Positions 1 to 6,340 of a DNA stretch of 16,192 nt are shown one piece after another. The position numbers were made by a program, and so were the translations under genes. The notes beneath the pieces were generated by a model. The model saw only the letters and a program-made list of their open reading frames with translations, made no database searches and was not told where the DNA came from. Within the stretch, counting starts at the first letter, position 1. The number at the start of each line of letters is the position of its first letter. Source of the stretch: FEN-727 sp036508635 (GTDB taxonomy: Bacteria > Actinomycetota > Geothermincolia > Fen-727 > Anoxymicrobiaceae); contig DATCGY010000217.1 of the NCBI GenBank assembly GCA_036508635.1, positions 1 to 16,192 of the forward strand. The letters are read 5' to 3'.

Positions 1-201
1 TTCTCCGGCGGCCCGGTGGGCCTCAAGACGCTGGCCTCAGCGGTAGGCGAAGAGACAGACACCCTCGAGGAGGTCTACGAGCCTTACCTTATGCAGATCG
101 GGTTCCTCAAGCGAACGCCCAGGGGCAGGGTCGCGACGCCCAGGGCGTTCAAGCATCTGGGACGTGAGATGGTGGAGGGCACCGGGGAATTGCTTTTCTA
201 G
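1..201 (+). CDS. ruvB: Holliday junction branch migration helicase RuvB, C-terminal fragment
   Basis: RuvB is the hexameric AAA+ motor that drives Holliday junction branch migration with RuvA during recombinational repair in the cytoplasm. Only the last 66 codons are in the window; the reading frame is open from base 1, so the gene starts upstream. The visible part is the C-terminal winged-helix DNA-binding domain. It opens with GGPVGLKTLA, continues with EEVYEPYLMQIGFLKRTPRGR and RVATPRAFKHLG, and ends in a short tail typical of the family. The TAG stop at 199–201 directly abuts the first ATG of queH, which suggests co-transcription with the queuosine genes. A GTG at position 16 is internal to the domain and is not a start. 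Identification is firm from these conserved blocks; nothing can be said about the ATPase part. Confidence 0.95.
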   Translation, partial: FSGGPVGLKTLASAVGEETDTLEEVYEPYLMQIGFLKRTPRGRVATPRAFKHLGREMVEGTGELLF

Positions 202-756
202 ATGATGAGTGACATGAAGATTCTCTTGCACACTTGTTGCGCGCCGTGCCTGATCGTGCCACACAGGGTTTTGAGCGAGCGGGGCTATGAGGTGGTGCCG
301 TTCTTTTACAATCCCAATGTCCATCCGTTTCGCGAATATCGTGAGAGGTACTTCGCGGTGGTTGATTACTGCGAACAGCAGGGGCTTGAACTTCAAACAG
401 GGCCGTACGACATGGAGGGGTTCATCGCCGAGATCTCGTCGCGCGTAGATACGAGATGCGAGAAGTGCTTCCAGGTAAGGCTCTCGCGCGCGGCTGCCGA
501 GGCGCGCAGGCTGTGCATAGCGGAGTTTACGACGACTCTGCTTGTGAGCCCGTACCAGGACCAACACCTGATACGGGAAGCGGGAGAATCCGCCGCGATC
601 GCGCACGGAGTTATCTTCCTGGGTGAAGACATGACGTACGGCTACAAAGAGTCCGTCGAAATTTCGCGCCAGGCTGGCATCTACCGCCAGGGCTACTGCG
701 GCTGCGTATACAGCGAGAAAGAACGCTATCAGAAGAACGACCCCCCTCACAGATGA
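202..756 (+). CDS. queH: Epoxyqueuosine reductase QueH
   Basis: QueH (DUF208 family) reduces epoxyqueuosine in tRNA to queuosine, the last step of the pathway. It is the non-homologous, cobalamin-independent alternative to QueG. The 184-residue protein has the family's cysteine pattern: HTCCAPC at residues 10–16, CEKC at 86–89, and YCGCVYSE at 165–172. These cysteines bind the iron–sulfur cluster and the neighbouring metal site in characterised members. The segments VVPFFYNPNVHPF (31–43) and SPYQD (116–120) are also family-typical. Three in-frame ATGs lie close together at 202, 205 and 214. The first is chosen because it abuts the ruvB stop and has a GGGGAA about 12 nt upstream; the third corresponds to the usual start of the family (MKILLHTCC). 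The stop overlaps the queA start as ATGA. The neighbouring queA and tgt carry out the two preceding tRNA steps, which supports the call. Confidence 0.93.
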   Translation: MMSDMKILLHTCCAPCLIVPHRVLSERGYEVVPFFYNPNVHPFREYRERYFAVVDYCEQQGLELQTGPYDMEGFIAEISSRVDTRCEKCFQVRLSRAAAEARRLCIAEFTTTLLVSPYQDQHLIREAGESAAIAHGVIFLGEDMTYGYKESVEISRQAGIYRQGYCGCVYSEKERYQKNDPPHR

Positions 757-1781
757 AGACCGACCTGTTCGACTACCAGCTACCCGTAGAACTCATAGCA
801 CAACAGCCCGCGCCCGTGCGCGACACAAGCAGGTTGATGAACGTCGACCGTGCTACCGGGACGATATCTCACCACATCTTTTCTGACCTTCCCGACCTAC
901 TTCGCGCCGGGGATTGCCTGGTGGTCAACAACTCGCGCGTTTTTCCGGGCAGGCTCAACGCGGTCAAAGAGCCCACGGGCGGGGCGGTTGAGCTTTTGTT
1001 GCTCGAGAAAGTTGAGGAAGCCACCTGGAGCGCCCTCACGAAAGGTGCGAAGCTCAGGCCCGGAACGCGACTGTCGCTGGGGGTCGGGCGTCTCGATGCG
1101 GAAGTGCTCGAACTGGGAGAGGGAGGCCGAGCGCTCGTCGCGTTCGCGCGCAAAGGGGCTCCGGCCTCCGACGCGGAAGTTTTTGAGCTGGGCAGCGTTC
1201 CTCTCCCGCCCTACATCACCGCCCCCGTACCTGATGCTGAGCGCTACCAGACGGTCTACGCCGAGCGCGAGATATCCGCCGCCGCGCCGACCGCGGGGCT
1301 CCATTTCACCGAGGCCCTGCTTGCGCGGCTCGACTCGGGTGGAGTCAGAAGAGCAAGCCTGGAGTTGGCGGTCGGGATGGACACGTTCGTCCCGGTCCGG
1401 GAGGACGAGGTCGAAGACCACCCCATGCACTCCGAGTGGAATTCAGTAAGCGAGGGCTGCGCCGTAGCCGCGAACGCGGCGCACCGGGAGGGATGTCGCG
1501 TCGTGACAGTGGGCACGACCGCTGTCCGCGCTCTCGAATCGGCAGCGTCGACCGATGGAACCATCCGTGCCCGCGCCGGCAAGACCAGCCTCTTCATAAC
1601 GCCCGGGTACGCGTTCCGAGCGGTGGACGTTCTCGTTACCAATTTTCACTTTCCACGGTCCACCCTGCTCATGCTCGTGTGCGCTTTCGGGGGCACGGAG
1701 CTTATACTTGATGCTTACCGCACGGCCGTCAGCGAGCGGTACCGCTTCTACTCTTTCGGCGACGCGATGATAATCACGTAA
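753..1781 (+). CDS. queA: S-adenosylmethionine:tRNA ribosyltransferase-isomerase QueA
   Basis: QueA transfers and isomerises the ribose of S-adenosylmethionine onto preQ1 already in tRNA, giving epoxyqueuosine, the substrate of QueH. The 342-residue length is normal for the family. Visible signatures are the N-terminal FDYQLPVELIAQQPAPVRD (6–24), LVVNNSRVFPGRL (57–69), AAPTAGLHFTEALL (177–190), VGTTAVRALES (253–263), TNFHFPRSTLLMLVCAFGG (296–314) and the C-terminal YRFYSFGDAMII (330–341). The residues just before APTAGLHFT read EREISAA, whereas most homologues have a proline–glycine–serine there; this is a local variation that does not affect the call. The ATG overlaps the queH stop by 4 nt, so translation is probably coupled. 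A 16-nt gap with an AAAGGA ribosome-binding site separates it from tgt. Confidence 0.97.
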   Translation: MKTDLFDYQLPVELIAQQPAPVRDTSRLMNVDRATGTISHHIFSDLPDLLRAGDCLVVNNSRVFPGRLNAVKEPTGGAVELLLLEKVEEATWSALTKGAKLRPGTRLSLGVGRLDAEVLELGEGGRALVAFARKGAPASDAEVFELGSVPLPPYITAPVPDAERYQTVYAEREISAAAPTAGLHFTEALLARLDSGGVRRASLELAVGMDTFVPVREDEVEDHPMHSEWNSVSEGCAVAANAAHREGCRVVTVGTTAVRALESAASTDGTIRARAGKTSLFITPGYAFRAVDVLVTNFHFPRSTLLMLVCAFGGTELILDAYRTAVSERYRFYSFGDAMIIT

Positions 1782-1797
1782 AGGATCAAATCACGAC

Positions 1798-2901
1798 ATG
1801 TTTACATTAACCGAGAAAGACGACAGGACCAAAGCGCGCCGCGGTATCCTCTCGACGCCGCACGGCGATGTCGAGACCCCGCTATTCATGCCCGTGGCGA
1901 CCCGGGGGACCGTCAAGGCGATGCGCCCGGAGCAAGTCAGCGAGCTCGGGTTCGCGATGGTGCTCTCCAACGCCTATCACTTATGGCTGCGGCCGGGCCT
2001 GGAGGTAATCGAGGCCGCCGGTGGTCTGCACTCCTTCATGAAGTGGGACGGCCCGATATTGACGGACTCCGGTGGCTACCAGGTCTTGAGCCTCGGTAAA
2101 GACGTCAAGATAACGCCCGAGGGCGCCCGTTTCCGCTCGCACCTCGATGGCTCTTCTGTCTTTCTCACCCCGGAACTCTCGATGGAGGTGCAGGAGCGCA
2201 TCGGCGCCGACGTCGCGATGGCTCTCGACGAGTGCCTGCCTTACCCCGCCGAGCGAGAAGCAGTGGTGGCCTCGCTCGAGCTGACGCGTGACTGGGCCGG
2301 GCGCTGCCTCGGCAGCCACCGCTCCGGCCGCCAGGCCCTGTTTGGCATAATACAGGGCGGGATGTTCCCTGACCTGCGCGCCATGAGCGCGGACCTCACC
2401 GTCGAGATCGGGTTTCCCGGGTATGGCATCGGCGGGCTCTCGGTGGGTGAGCCGCGCGAGCTCACGCTCGAGCTCCTAGAGGTCACCCTGGACCGTGTAC
2501 CCCCGGAGGCGCCCCGGTATCTCATGGGGGTCGGTGACCTCGCAGGCATCGCCGAGGCAGTCGCACTTGGGGTGGACATGTTTGACTCGGCGCTCCCTAC
2601 GAGGATTGCCCGTAACGGCTCAGCGATGGTGGGTTCAGGGCGGCTCAACCTCAAGAACGCGCGCTTCGCAACCGACGAGGGACCGCTGGACCCGGGCTGC
2701 GGGTGCTACGCCTGCGGGACGTTCTCCCGCTCCTACATACGCCACCTCGTAAACGCCAAGGAGATACTCGGTTTTCACCTTCTGACGGTGCACAACCTTC
2801 ACTCGATATACGCCCTGATCTCTCGGCTCCGGGCCGCGATATCCGAGAGAAGAGTGCCTGAATTGCTGGCCGAGCTGCGGAGCGATGATGCAGCCCGATG
2901 A
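1798..2901 (+). CDS. tgt: tRNA-guanine transglycosylase Tgt
   Basis: Tgt exchanges guanine-34 of GUN-anticodon tRNAs (Asp, Asn, His, Tyr) for preQ1, the first tRNA-level step of queuosine synthesis; QueA and QueH complete it. The 367-residue protein has all family marks. They include MPVATRGTVKAM (31–42), TDSGGYQVLSL with the general base D90, FGIIQGGMFPDLR (182–194), GIGGLSVGEP (210–219), and GVDMFD with the nucleophile D263 followed by LPTRIARNG. The zinc site is C301-x-C303-x-x-C306 with H332. The residue after the nucleophile is Ser instead of the more common Cys, which is not a metal or catalytic ligand. An AAAGGA site lies about 12 nt before the ATG. The stop codon overlaps the -35 element of a candidate promoter for yajC. 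The preQ1 supply genes are not in the window, so preQ1 must be made elsewhere or imported. Confidence 0.97.
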   Translation: MFTLTEKDDRTKARRGILSTPHGDVETPLFMPVATRGTVKAMRPEQVSELGFAMVLSNAYHLWLRPGLEVIEAAGGLHSFMKWDGPILTDSGGYQVLSLGKDVKITPEGARFRSHLDGSSVFLTPELSMEVQERIGADVAMALDECLPYPAEREAVVASLELTRDWAGRCLGSHRSGRQALFGIIQGGMFPDLRAMSADLTVEIGFPGYGIGGLSVGEPRELTLELLEVTLDRVPPEAPRYLMGVGDLAGIAEAVALGVDMFDSALPTRIARNGSAMVGSGRLNLKNARFATDEGPLDPGCGCYACGTFSRSYIRHLVNAKEILGFHLLTVHNLHSIYALISRLRAAISERRVPELLAELRSDDAAR

Positions 2902-2926
2902 CAAAGGGGTCTCGTTACATTATGAT
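2898..2926 (+). promoter_or_regulatory. Candidate sigma-70-type promoter for yajC-secD-secF
   Basis: A -35 element ATGACA (2898–2903, overlapping the tgt TGA) is followed by exactly 17 nt and a -10 element TATGAT (2921–2926). Each matches consensus at five of six positions. Transcription would start near 2933, about 45 nt before yajC. It lies in the only sizeable gap between tgt and yajC, so the Sec genes can be expressed independently of the queuosine genes. This is pattern matching only. Confidence 0.45.
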
Positions 2927-2961
2927 ATGGAAGGTTGACGCGCGACAAAGCGGTTATTTTT

Positions 2962-2968
2962 GAGGAGG
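2962..2968 (+). promoter_or_regulatory. Strong Shine-Dalgarno site for yajC
   Basis: GAGGAGG lies 10 nt before the yajC ATG at 2979. It is one of the strongest ribosome-binding sites in the window and fixes the start codon. Confidence 0.75.
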
Positions 2969-2978
2969 ATAATACTCG

Positions 2979-3497
2979 ATGTCATTCGTATTAAGTATAC
3001 TGGCTGCGCATACGGCGGTCTATGCGGCTGCCACCACGACAAAAGCGAGTGCCGCCAACACATGGATAATGTGGGCGCTCATCGCGGTCATGCTGGTTGT
3101 GTTCTACTTCCTGCTGATCCGGCCCCAGAGGCGACGGGCCCAGCAGCACGACCAGATGGTCACCACGCTCAAGAAGGGCGACGAGGTTGTAACAATCGGG
3201 GGCATCCACGGCACGATCAAGAGAATCAGCGATGATACGATCGTCCTGGAGGTCGCCAAGGGTGTCAACATGACGTTCGCCCGGTCGGCGATCGCGAGGG
3301 CGGTAGTGGTGCCGGAGCCCGAGGAAGAAGAGCTGCCGGCCGAGGAAGAGTACGAAGAGGAAGAATACGACGAGGATCTCGAAGACGAGCTCGAGGAAGA
3401 GCTCGAAGGCGAGGAAGTTGATCAAGAGTACGACGAAGATGCCGAGGAGTACGAAGACGAAGAGTCCGAGCCGGAGCCGGACGGAGGCAAGAAATAA
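2979..3497 (+). CDS. yajC: Preprotein translocase accessory subunit YajC with long acidic tail
   Basis: YajC is the small membrane partner of SecDF in the holotranslocon that helps export and membrane insertion through SecYEG. The 172-residue protein has a short N-terminal segment, one membrane helix at about 30–47, and the hallmark FYFLLIRPQRRR (42–53). The conserved cytoplasmic domain follows: DQMVTTLKKGDEVVTIGG (58–75), then IHGTIKRISDDTIVLEV. Residues 111–168 form a low-complexity tail with about 38 Glu/Asp out of 58 residues, plus regularly spaced tyrosines. Ordinary YajC ends near residue 110, so the tail accounts for the extra length. A strong ribosome-binding site supports the ATG. 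secD follows after a 168-nt structured spacer. The family call is firm; the role of the tail is unknown and is discussed with the SecF tail. Confidence 0.93.
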   Translation: MSFVLSILAAHTAVYAAATTTKASAANTWIMWALIAVMLVVFYFLLIRPQRRRAQQHDQMVTTLKKGDEVVTIGGIHGTIKRISDDTIVLEVAKGVNMTFARSAIARAVVVPEPEEEELPAEEEYEEEEYDEDLEDELEEELEGEEVDQEYDEDAEEYEDEESEPEPDGGKK

Positions 3498-3623
3498 TAA
3501 CCCCGTCGATGGCTTGCGGACCGCGCCGCGTTTTCGAGCCGAGCATGAAACTTGCGCTAGGATCCAGGTCGTCAAAGTAACACCAGCCGGTAGCCGCCGG
3601 CGCTGACTATACGAAAGGGGATG

Positions 3624-3656
3624 CCGGGAACCCGTAGACCCGGGAGGGAGCCCCGG
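3624..3656 (+). promoter_or_regulatory. Two mutually exclusive hairpins in the secD leader
   Basis: CCGGG (3624–3628) can pair with CCCGG (3639–3643). Alternatively CCGGG (3640–3644) can pair with CCCGG (3652–3656), sharing the same CCCGGG core. The second hairpin encloses the purine-rich GGGAGGGAG (3642–3650), the best ribosome-binding candidate for the secD ATG at 3666. A further GC-rich hairpin, GCCGG (3586–3590) with CCGGC (3597–3601), lies upstream. This could tune secD translation, but GC-rich DNA makes such short stems common by chance. Confidence 0.3.
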
Positions 3657-3665
3657 CGTGAGACC

Positions 3666-5042
3666 ATGAGCCGGACAACCAAGAACCTGCTGTCCATAGC
3701 CCTTGTGCTCGTGCTTCTGGGTGGACTGTATGTCGCGAAGTTCGCGACCGGCAGGACGCCGAAGCTCGGGCTCGACCTCAAGGGCGGAGTGAGCCTCGTC
3801 TACGAAGCCAAGGGCAAGAATATCGACCCGGATGTCCTGGCAAAGACGGTCGAGAACATCAGGAAGAGGGTTGACAGCCTGGGCGTATCGGAGCCCGAGA
3901 TAACAGTGCTGGGCCAGAAAAACGTCGAGGTCCAGCTCCCGGGCATCCACGACCCGGAACGCGCAAAAGCGCTCGTAGGACAGACGGCGCAGCTCCAGTT
4001 CAGAATAGTCCAGGAATCAAAAGACAAGAGCGGCGTCAAGGACGATCCCGCCTGGCAGGAAACCACGGGAGACGCCAACCTTCAGCCCTCAAAGACGGTC
4101 ATCCTGCCGCTCACGGAGGACAAGTCGACGACTATGCTCAAGCTTGGCCCGACGCTCCTCACCGGTGACGCCATAAAGAAAGCCCAGGTCGGATTCGACT
4201 CGTCGAATAACGCCAAGATATCTTTCACGCTAAGCAGCGCGGGCGCCAAGCAGTTCGCCACCATCACGCAGCAGAACACAAACAAGCAACTCGCCATCGT
4301 GCTCGACTACAAGGTCGAGTCCGCTCCGAATATCAAGGAGCCTATCACCGACGGCAATGGAGAGATAACCGGCAAGTTCACCGATAAGCAGGCCAAGGAC
4401 CTTGCTATCGTGCTCCAGACCGGTGCCCTGCCGGTCGAGCTCAAGCTGCTCACCGAGCAGGACGTCACGGCAACGCTCGGGCGCGACTCCCTGCGCCAGG
4501 GCCTCACCGCCGGTATAGTAGGGTTGATAGTGGTGGCGCTGTTCCTGCTGTTCTTTTACAGGGCGTTGGGCTTCGTCGCGTGCATCGGGCTCATCATCTT
4601 CGGCCTCTATATGTACGGACTTATATGCGTCATGGGCGATTTCTGGACCATGACCCTCGCCGGTATCGCGGGTGTGATCGTATCAATTGGTGTAGCGGCG
4701 GATTCCAGCATTGTGTACTTTGAACGCCTCAAGGAAGAGCTCAAAGGAGGCAGAACTCTCAGGTCGTCGGTGGATTCCAGCTACAAGTCCGCGTTCCGCA
4801 CCATCCTGGCTGCCGATACGGTCACCTTCGGGGCGGCGGCTATCCTCTATCTGTTCGCCGTTGGTTCGGTGAAGGGTTTCGCCCTTACTCTCGGCATCGC
4901 GACGGTGTTCGATGTCTATATCTCATACTTCTTCACACGTCCGGTAACATCACTGCTTTCCAACCTGAAGCTCTTTGAAAGGCCCGCATTGATGGGCGTC
5001 AGATTGCGTCCCGGGCGCGCGGTTGGGGGTGGTGCGGAGTGA
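3666..5042 (+). CDS. secD: Protein translocase subunit SecD
   Basis: SecD, with SecF, uses the proton-motive force to complete export of proteins through SecYEG. The 458-residue product starts with a short basic segment and TM1 (about 8–24). The conserved PKLGLDLKGGVSL (32–44) follows, then a large extracytoplasmic P1 region (TVENIRKRVDSLGVSEPEI, 61–79; QLPGIHDPERAKALVG, 90–105) and five more membrane helices from about 275 to 430. The TM4 motif is GVAADSSIVYFERLKEEL (342–359); D346 matches the proton-pathway aspartate of characterised SecDF. The ADS form, rather than DAN, resembles actinobacterial SecD. An in-frame ATG at 3621 would add 15 Arg/Pro-rich residues. It is rejected because its AAAGGGG touches the start codon and homologues begin at the second ATG, although the site before 3666 is also imperfect (15-nt spacing). 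The TGA overlaps the secF GTG start by 4 nt. Confidence 0.95.
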   Translation: MSRTTKNLLSIALVLVLLGGLYVAKFATGRTPKLGLDLKGGVSLVYEAKGKNIDPDVLAKTVENIRKRVDSLGVSEPEITVLGQKNVEVQLPGIHDPERAKALVGQTAQLQFRIVQESKDKSGVKDDPAWQETTGDANLQPSKTVILPLTEDKSTTMLKLGPTLLTGDAIKKAQVGFDSSNNAKISFTLSSAGAKQFATITQQNTNKQLAIVLDYKVESAPNIKEPITDGNGEITGKFTDKQAKDLAIVLQTGALPVELKLLTEQDVTATLGRDSLRQGLTAGIVGLIVVALFLLFFYRALGFVACIGLIIFGLYMYGLICVMGDFWTMTLAGIAGVIVSIGVAADSSIVYFERLKEELKGGRTLRSSVDSSYKSAFRTILAADTVTFGAAAILYLFAVGSVKGFALTLGIATVFDVYISYFFTRPVTSLLSNLKLFERPALMGVRLRPGRAVGGGAE

Positions 5043-6340
5043 AGAGGTTCCACAGGCCTTATCTCAATATAGTAAGCAACTGGAAGATAGTCTACGCGAT
5101 ATCGTCGATCATCTTCATAGTGGCGATAATCGCGCTGTTCACGCGCGGTCTCAACTTCGGCATCGACTTCACCGGCGGCACCGAGCTGACGGTCAAGGCC
5201 AACTCGGGAGCCACCATCTCCAAGGTCCGCAGCACCACGGGGAAGCTCGGTTACGCCGACGCCCAGATACAGTCGACCGGCGGCAACACCTTCGTAATAA
5301 GAGTCCCCGAACTCAAAGACCAGCAGAAGACCAAGCTCATCGATGGGCTCGCCAAGGACGTAGGCGTCCAGAAGGACAAATCGGGGAACTACATCGTGAA
5401 CGTAAACGATGTCGGGCCCGGTTGGGGAGCCCAGGTCAGCAGGCAGGCGATAATCGGGTTGGCGATATTTCTGGTCGCCGTGATCATCTATATCAGCCTT
5501 CGCTTCGAGTTCAAGATGGCTATGACGGCGATCATCGAGATCGTGCACGACTTCGTCATTACTATAGGTATCTACGCGCTCCTGGGATTCGAGGTGACGC
5601 CCGCGACTGTGATTGCGGTACTCACGATTCTTGGTTATTCGCTCTATGACACCATAGTCATCTTCGACCGCATCAAGGAAAACTCCGATCAGTTGACGCG
5701 GCAGAGCAGGAAGAGTTACTCAGACACCGTCAACGACTCGGTGAACGAAGTGCTCGTTCGTTCGATAAACACATCACTCGTCACGCTCGTCCCGATAGTC
5801 TCGATACTCCTGTTCGGCGGTGCGACACTAAAGGAGTTCGCGTTGCCACTGTTCATAGGAATCCTCTCGGGGACGTACTCGAGCATCATTCTCGCACCAC
5901 CGATCCTCGCCCAGTGGAAGGAGACCGAGCCCAAGTACCGCGCGTACCGCGATCGTGCCGACAGGAGCGCGACGGCGAGGGCGGCAAGCGCCACGGGCAC
6001 CGGTGCCAAGAGGATAGCGGCCAAGGGCGCGACTCCCAACCAGCAGAGTAAGCCAGCCGCGGTAAAGCAAAAGGCGGCCTCGGGCCAGGGCAAGGGTGCA
6101 AAAGCCCCCGCTCAAAAAACGCAGCAGGGTGCCCGTCCGAAGCCTAAACCGGTCAACGCGCCGAAGGTTGCCGGAGCCGAGGGGGGAGCACAAAAGGAGG
6201 GTGTCGTCGCAGGCGGTGAAGCGCCCAAGCCCAAGCAGAAGCCTCCAGCCCCGAAGGCGGCTCAACCGACATCCAAGAACCTGGCCAAGTCTAGGACAAA
6301 AGGGCCCGGGAGCGGGAAGAAGAAAAAGAAGAAAAAATGA
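5039..6340 (+). CDS. secF: Protein translocase subunit SecF with basic C-terminal extension
   Basis: SecF is the obligate partner of SecD in proton-driven export. Translation starts at a GTG inside the secD stop (GTGA overlap), giving coupled synthesis. TM1 is at about 17–34, followed by GLNFGIDFTGGT (37–48), a P4 extracytoplasmic domain to about 133, and five more helices to about 290. ILGYSLYDTIVIFDRIKEN (197–215) carries D204, and RSINTSL (241–247) carries R241; both match residues of the proton path in studied SecDF. The family usually ends near residue 300. Here residues 299–433 form a Lys/Ala/Pro/Gln-rich tail with roughly 35 Lys/Arg against five acidic residues, ending in seven consecutive lysines. 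With six membrane helices both ends should face the cytoplasm. The stop codon overlaps the rel start by 4 nt. The core call is firm; the tail function is unknown. Confidence 0.95.
   Translation: MKRFHRPYLNIVSNWKIVYAISSIIFIVAIIALFTRGLNFGIDFTGGTELTVKANSGATISKVRSTTGKLGYADAQIQSTGGNTFVIRVPELKDQQKTKLIDGLAKDVGVQKDKSGNYIVNVNDVGPGWGAQVSRQAIIGLAIFLVAVIIYISLRFEFKMAMTAIIEIVHDFVITIGIYALLGFEVTPATVIAVLTILGYSLYDTIVIFDRIKENSDQLTRQSRKSYSDTVNDSVNEVLVRSINTSLVTLVPIVSILLFGGATLKEFALPLFIGILSGTYSSIILAPPILAQWKETEPKYRAYRDRADRSATARAASATGTGAKRIAAKGATPNQQSKPAAVKQKAASGQGKGAKAPAQKTQQGARPKPKPVNAPKVAGAEGGAQKEGVVAGGEAPKPKQKPPAPKAAQPTSKNLAKSRTKGPGSGKKKKKKK

Noticed and set aside
3509..3580. 23-codon ORF in the yajC–secD spacer as a possible export-sensing leader peptide
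   Set aside because: It has no ribosome-binding site and no hydrophobic signal-like segment, so nothing supports translation.
3621..3665. Upstream ATG for secD adding 15 residues
   Set aside because: The AAAGGGG touches the ATG directly, and the added Arg/Pro-rich residues are absent from typical SecD N-termini; kept only as an alternative.
2991..3950. 319-codon minus-strand frame across yajC and the start of secD
   Set aside because: It is antisense to two firmly identified genes; its Leu/Val-rich part is the complement of the YajC acidic codons, not a membrane protein.
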